From Rhodobiaceae bacterium UBA7378 (GTDB lineage Bacteria; Pseudomonadota; Alphaproteobacteria; RS24): 18,011 bases of DNA. This document shows positions 15,160 to 18,011 of this stretch, one piece after another (positions within the stretch are counted from its first letter, which is position 1; each line of letters starts with the position of its first letter). A program made the position numbers and the translations under genes. The DNA lies in contig DKNW01000089.1 of NCBI GenBank assembly GCA_002469805.1, positions 1-18,011 of the forward strand. The letters are read 5' to 3'. The notes beneath the pieces were generated by a model. It was given only the letters and a program-made list of their open reading frames with translations. It searched no databases and was not told the origin of the DNA.

Positions 15160-16941
15160 TCAGCCGGCGAGTGCTTCAAGACCGATATCGTCAACGACAT
15201 CATTGCCGGCCATCACCGCGGCAGAAAGCCCGCTACATGCAGTTAGCATATTAGCACCGAAGAACCGGATGGATGCCAGTTTGCGAGTGACGAATGCCGG
15301 ATCCAGCGCGGCGTCTTGCGTTGCGGCCATAGCCCCGCGCGCAAGATAATGCCCACCGGCTGCCAGACCAAACAGACGCAGATACGGTGTGGCACCGGCA
15401 AGCGTATCAAGCGGCGCAGACTTTGAACGCTCAAGCAGCCAATCCGTTGCTTCTTCAAGCGCGTCCAGCGCATGGCCTAATTCGCTTGCCGTTTGCGTCA
15501 GAACCGGATGGTTCGACTGGCGGCACATTTCGGCTGTCTCGCGCATTTCGCCGATATAACTGCGCACGACTTCGCCATTACCAAGCGGTAGCTTCCGGCC
15601 AACCAGATCAATGGCCTGGATACCGTTTGTACCCTCATAGATCGTCAGAATTCGGGCATCCCGAATATGCTGAGCAGCACCGGTTTCTTCGATGAAACCC
15701 ATACCGCCATGCACCTGCGCACCAAGCGCGGCTACTTCATTGGCAATGTCAGTGCTGAATGCCTTCGAGACCGGCGTCAGCAGATCATATTTTGCGCGCG
15801 CGGCCTCATCGCCCATCGCATGGGCAAGGTCTGCGACAACTGCATTTTCATAACAAATGGCCCGTGCCGCTTCCGTCATGGTGCGCATGGTCATCAACAT
15901 GCGCCGCACATCGGGGTGATTGATGATTGGCACCGCCTCGTTGTCGTCTTTGGCGGCACCCGGCGCGCGGCCTTGTTTGCGTTCAACAGCATACGCCAGC
16001 GCATGCTGGGTTGCGCGTTCTGCCACACCAACCCCTTGCAGGCCGACATGCAGACGCGCGTTATTCATCATGGTGAACATACAGGCCATACCGCGATTTT
16101 CGGCACCCACAAGCCAACCCACGGCCCCGTCATTTTCTCCAAAAGCCATAACGCAGGTTGGGCTGGCATGAATGCCCAGTTTTTCTTCGAGCCCAATACA
16201 AGCAACATCGTTGCGTGCACCTAATGAGCCATCATCATTCACCAAATACTTCGGCACGAGAAACAATGAAATACCTTTCGTGCCTTCCGGCGCACCTGGG
16301 GTGCGCGCCAGCACGAGGTGCACAATGTTTTCGGCCATATCGTGATCGCCATAAGTGATATAGATTTTTGTGCCACGGATCAGATAACTGCCATCGTCGC
16401 GCGGCTCAGCCTGTGCACGAATATTCCCAACATCTGATCCGGCATGCGGCTCAGTCAAATTCATTGTGGCGGACCACTCCCCGGACACCACCTTGTGCAA
16501 ATAGGTTTCTTTCTGCTCGTCGGAAGCGTGGGCCGCGAGCGCTTCCATGCCGCCATTAGACAGCATCGGACAAAGCTGGAACCCGATATTAGAATTCATC
16601 ATTTCAGTCACAGCATTGGAGAGTGCTAGTGGTAGCCCCTGCCCGCCATAGGCTTGCGGTGCGGCAAGTGTTGACCAGCCGCCCTCGACATATTTCTGAT
16701 ACGCGCCCTTAAAGCTTTCCGGCACTTTTACGCCGTCCGCTTCAAGCCGGGCACCGGTCTGATCGCCCTCCCAGCTAAGTGGTGCAACAACATTGTCGGC
16801 AAACTTGGCCGCTTCATCCAAAATCGCATCAACAAGATCATCCGACAGGTCAGGATATGCGCCCGATTGAATCAGGCGATCAAAGCCAGCTTCACTATTG
16901 AGAGCAAAAACAATTTCGTCGACAGGTGCTTTATAGGTCAT
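15160..16941 (-). CDS. acyl-CoA dehydrogenase with C-terminal extension (FadE-type, long form)
   Basis: A flavoprotein of 593 aa oxidising acyl-CoA to trans-2-enoyl-CoA, the first step of beta-oxidation. It is longer than the classical ~380-aa enzymes because of an additional C-terminal helical domain (about 470-593), as in the 590-600-aa bacterial class. Typical motifs are M-N-L-T-E-P-H-A-G-S-D-V-G (160-172, FAD/substrate region), H-G-G-M-G-F-I-E-E (411-419), and I-Y-E-G-T-N-G-I-Q (434-442) with catalytic base Glu 436. The frame opens four codons earlier at a GTG (16953), but the ATG at 16941 has GGAG six bases upstream and gives the usual M-T-Y-K-A-P-V start. It is divergent from the crotonase gene across 125 bp, which suggests a shared fatty-acid or CoA-ester pathway. 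Confidence 0.95.
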   Translation of the reverse strand: MTYKAPVDEIVFALNSEAGFDRLIQSGAYPDLSDDLVDAILDEAAKFADNVVAPLSWEGDQTGARLEADGVKVPESFKGAYQKYVEGGWSTLAAPQAYGGQGLPLALSNAVTEMMNSNIGFQLCPMLSNGGMEALAAHASDEQKETYLHKVVSGEWSATMNLTEPHAGSDVGNIRAQAEPRDDGSYLIRGTKIYITYGDHDMAENIVHLVLARTPGAPEGTKGISLFLVPKYLVNDDGSLGARNDVACIGLEEKLGIHASPTCVMAFGENDGAVGWLVGAENRGMACMFTMMNNARLHVGLQGVGVAERATQHALAYAVERKQGRAPGAAKDDNEAVPIINHPDVRRMLMTMRTMTEAARAICYENAVVADLAHAMGDEAARAKYDLLTPVSKAFSTDIANEVAALGAQVHGGMGFIEETGAAQHIRDARILTIYEGTNGIQAIDLVGRKLPLGNGEVVRSYIGEMRETAEMCRQSNHPVLTQTASELGHALDALEEATDWLLERSKSAPLDTLAGATPYLRLFGLAAGGHYLARGAMAATQDAALDPAFVTRKLASIRFFGANMLTACSGLSAAVMAGNDVVDDIGLEALAG

Positions 16942-17038
16942 GAACAACTCCACTTTGCACAGGTTATACCCCGCATTCCCGCAAATTCCCTTGCGTCAAA
17001 ATATCCTACCGCAACACTTAAACATCCGCTAGCTTGGT

Positions 17039-17055
17039 CCCAGATAATATCTGGG
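17039..17055 (+). promoter_or_regulatory. palindrome overlapping the crotonase ribosome binding site
   Basis: CCCAGAT, three bases (AAT), ATCTGGG: perfect 7-bp arms. The right arm's GGG is the first part of the crotonase ribosome binding site (GGGGAGG, 17053-17059). It lies in the 125-bp divergent region between two acyl-CoA genes, so it may be an operator for a regulator of both, or an RNA hairpin that hides the ribosome binding site. Confidence 0.45.
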
Positions 17056-17066
17056 GAGGTAATGTA

Positions 17067-17762
17067 ATGAGTGAATTTGCAAAAATTGAGATCGAGAGCG
17101 GTATTGCAACAATCACATTGGATGACGGTAAGGCAAATGCGCTCGGCTTTACCATGATAGAACATATCAACAAAGCGCTGGATACAGCCGAAGCGGATGC
17201 AGATGTTATCGTCCTCACGGGTCGTCCCGGCGTTATGACTGCTGGCTTCGACCTCAAAGTCATGCGCAACGAACCCGATAGGGTTATGGACCTCGTCACG
17301 CAAGGTGGCGACATGCTAGTGCGCATCTTCGGAAGCGATAAACCTGTGATCGTGGCGTCCCCCGGGCACGGCATTGCCGCCGGGGCGTTACTCATGCTTT
17401 CTGGTGATTATCGCATTGGCGTGGCTGGCGACTTCAAATATGGCTTGAACGAATCCGCCATTGGTATGGTGCTGCCCCCATTCGGCATGGATCTTGCGCG
17501 CTTTAAGCTGAACCAGAAATACCTTGATATCGCCGTTGTCGGGGCTGACCTGTTCGGTCCAGAGCCGGCCAGCGAGATCGGCTTCCTTGACGAAGTGGCT
17601 GCACCTGATGACTTCTCGGCGCGTGTACGCGAAAAGGCTGAATACTTCAAAACACTCGATGGTCAGGCTTATGCAGGTAATAAAAGAGAGATACGTCAAT
17701 CATTGGTCAAGAAAATGACTGCTGAACTGCATGCGAATAACGACCGCGCTGTCGTTCTCTAA
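17067..17762 (+). CDS. crotonase / enoyl-CoA hydratase-isomerase family protein
   Basis: 231 aa, a short crotonase-fold protein acting on acyl-CoA thioesters. Oxyanion-hole loops are visible as T-A-G-F-D-L-K (58-64) and P-G-H-G-I-A-A-G-A (99-107). By eye alignment with rat enoyl-CoA hydratase, the position of Glu164 is occupied by Glu 129 (N-E-S-A-I-G-M), while the Glu144 position is a leucine (near 108). It may therefore be an isomerase or another crotonase activity rather than a classical hydratase. The frame is open to a TTG at 17034, but the ATG at 17067 has GGGGAGG seven bases upstream and matches the family N-terminus (S-E-F-A-K-I-E-I-E). It is divergent from the acyl-CoA dehydrogenase. 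Confidence 0.93.
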   Translation: MSEFAKIEIESGIATITLDDGKANALGFTMIEHINKALDTAEADADVIVLTGRPGVMTAGFDLKVMRNEPDRVMDLVTQGGDMLVRIFGSDKPVIVASPGHGIAAGALLMLSGDYRIGVAGDFKYGLNESAIGMVLPPFGMDLARFKLNQKYLDIAVVGADLFGPEPASEIGFLDEVAAPDDFSARVREKAEYFKTLDGQAYAGNKREIRQSLVKKMTAELHANNDRAVVL

Positions 17763-17784
17763 TCACAGTTCATAAAACAATGTG

Positions 17785-17798
17785 CTTAAGCGCTTAAG
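17785..17798. repeat. 14-bp perfect palindrome between convergent genes
   Basis: CTTAAGCGCTTAAG is fully self-complementary and lies between the crotonase stop and the stop of the convergent membrane protein gene. It has no unpaired loop or T run, so it is a weak terminator candidate; it could be a protein-binding site. Confidence 0.35.
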
Positions 17799-17835
17799 GT
17801 GTTCCAGCTTGCGAGGGCAGATTAGAAGATCTCAA

Positions 17836-18011
17836 CTAGAGTGTTTCTAGCTGGGTGACATTATCGGCATGTTTGGCGCGCGAAATGCGGTAGCGCGTGA
17901 TCATCAAGAGCGCCAATGAGTAAAGCAGAATTTGGCCAGGTGCCGCATACAAAACAAGGTCGACTAATACCTCATTATCTACGTCTTCGGGGGCTGCATC
18001 GCGCGGCAAAT
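17836..18011 (-). CDS. C-terminal end of a membrane transporter-like protein (possibly GPH/MFS)
   Basis: The last 57 residues before a TAG stop at 17836; the gene continues past the right edge. An acidic loop (P-E-D-V-D-N-E) precedes a hydrophobic segment of about 24 residues (V-L-Y-A-A-P-G-Q-I-L-L-Y-S-L-A-L-L-M-I) and a basic, then charged tail R-Y-R-I-S-R-A-K-H-A-D-N. A last transmembrane helix followed by aromatic-x-[LI]-x-x-x-x-H-A is the usual end of glycoside-pentoside-hexuronide (GPH, MFS_2) transporters, so that is my best guess. The substrate is unknown and the family call rests on this tail only. Confidence 0.55.
   Translation of the reverse strand, partial: LPRDAAPEDVDNEVLVDLVLYAAPGQILLYSLALLMITRYRISRAKHADNVTQLETL

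Noticed and set aside
15667..16224. 185-codon open frame antisense to the acyl-CoA dehydrogenase
   Set aside because: Shadow frame of a clearly conserved gene; Cys/His-rich nonsense composition.

Overview
This 18 kb window reads as ordinary chromosome of an alphaproteobacterium of moderate GC content. The evidence is the recG / sdhE / mfd neighbourhood, the glmU-glmS operon, the phosphotransferase plus DUF6285 pair, and the full-length FadE-type acyl-CoA dehydrogenase with an extra C-terminal domain. The acidic, calcium-motif-bearing surface lipoprotein would suit an aquatic lifestyle, but that is inference. I see no tRNA, rRNA, CRISPR array, transposase, integrase or prophage gene.

Layout, left to right. 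(1) 1-6376, DNA repair and respiration block: the 3' end of a DsbA/FrnE-like oxidoreductase (+), then convergent mfd (-). mfd lies just downstream of sdhE (-), which has a good promoter and ribosome binding site. recG diverges (+) from sdhE. (2) 6368-8582: a DUF502 membrane protein (-) overlapping the recG 3' end, and divergent from it a plus-strand run of an APH/ACAD10-like phosphotransferase, a DUF6285 protein and a very small (32 aa) predicted lipoprotein. (3) 8579-11198, minus strand: a DCC-family thiol protein coupled to a 76-aa protein of unknown function, and a 625-aa secreted lipoprotein with cadherin-like domains. (4) 11199-11894: a gene-free, AT-rich region of about 700 bp with several inverted and direct repeats. 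(5) 11895-15064: glmU-glmS (-), which together make UDP-GlcNAc from fructose-6-phosphate for peptidoglycan and LPS. (6) 15160-17762: acyl-CoA dehydrogenase (-) divergent from a crotonase-family protein (+), with a palindrome next to the crotonase ribosome binding site. (7) The last 176 bases hold the 3' end of a membrane transporter-like gene (-).

The most notable observation concerns the recG start. Homology-like sequence and a perfect AGGAGG place it at an ATC codon, so a search limited to ATG/GTG/TTG would lose the first 45 residues. Other points worth a second look are the 32-aa lipoprotein, the non-coding region upstream of the surface lipoprotein (a 10-bp perfect inverted repeat enclosing a smaller hairpin, and a TTAA-N7-TTAA CtrA-like site), the palindrome at the crotonase ribosome binding site, and the crotonase's incomplete catalytic glutamate pair. 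I did not find a convincing new multi-gene system; most of the window is conserved housekeeping sequence.
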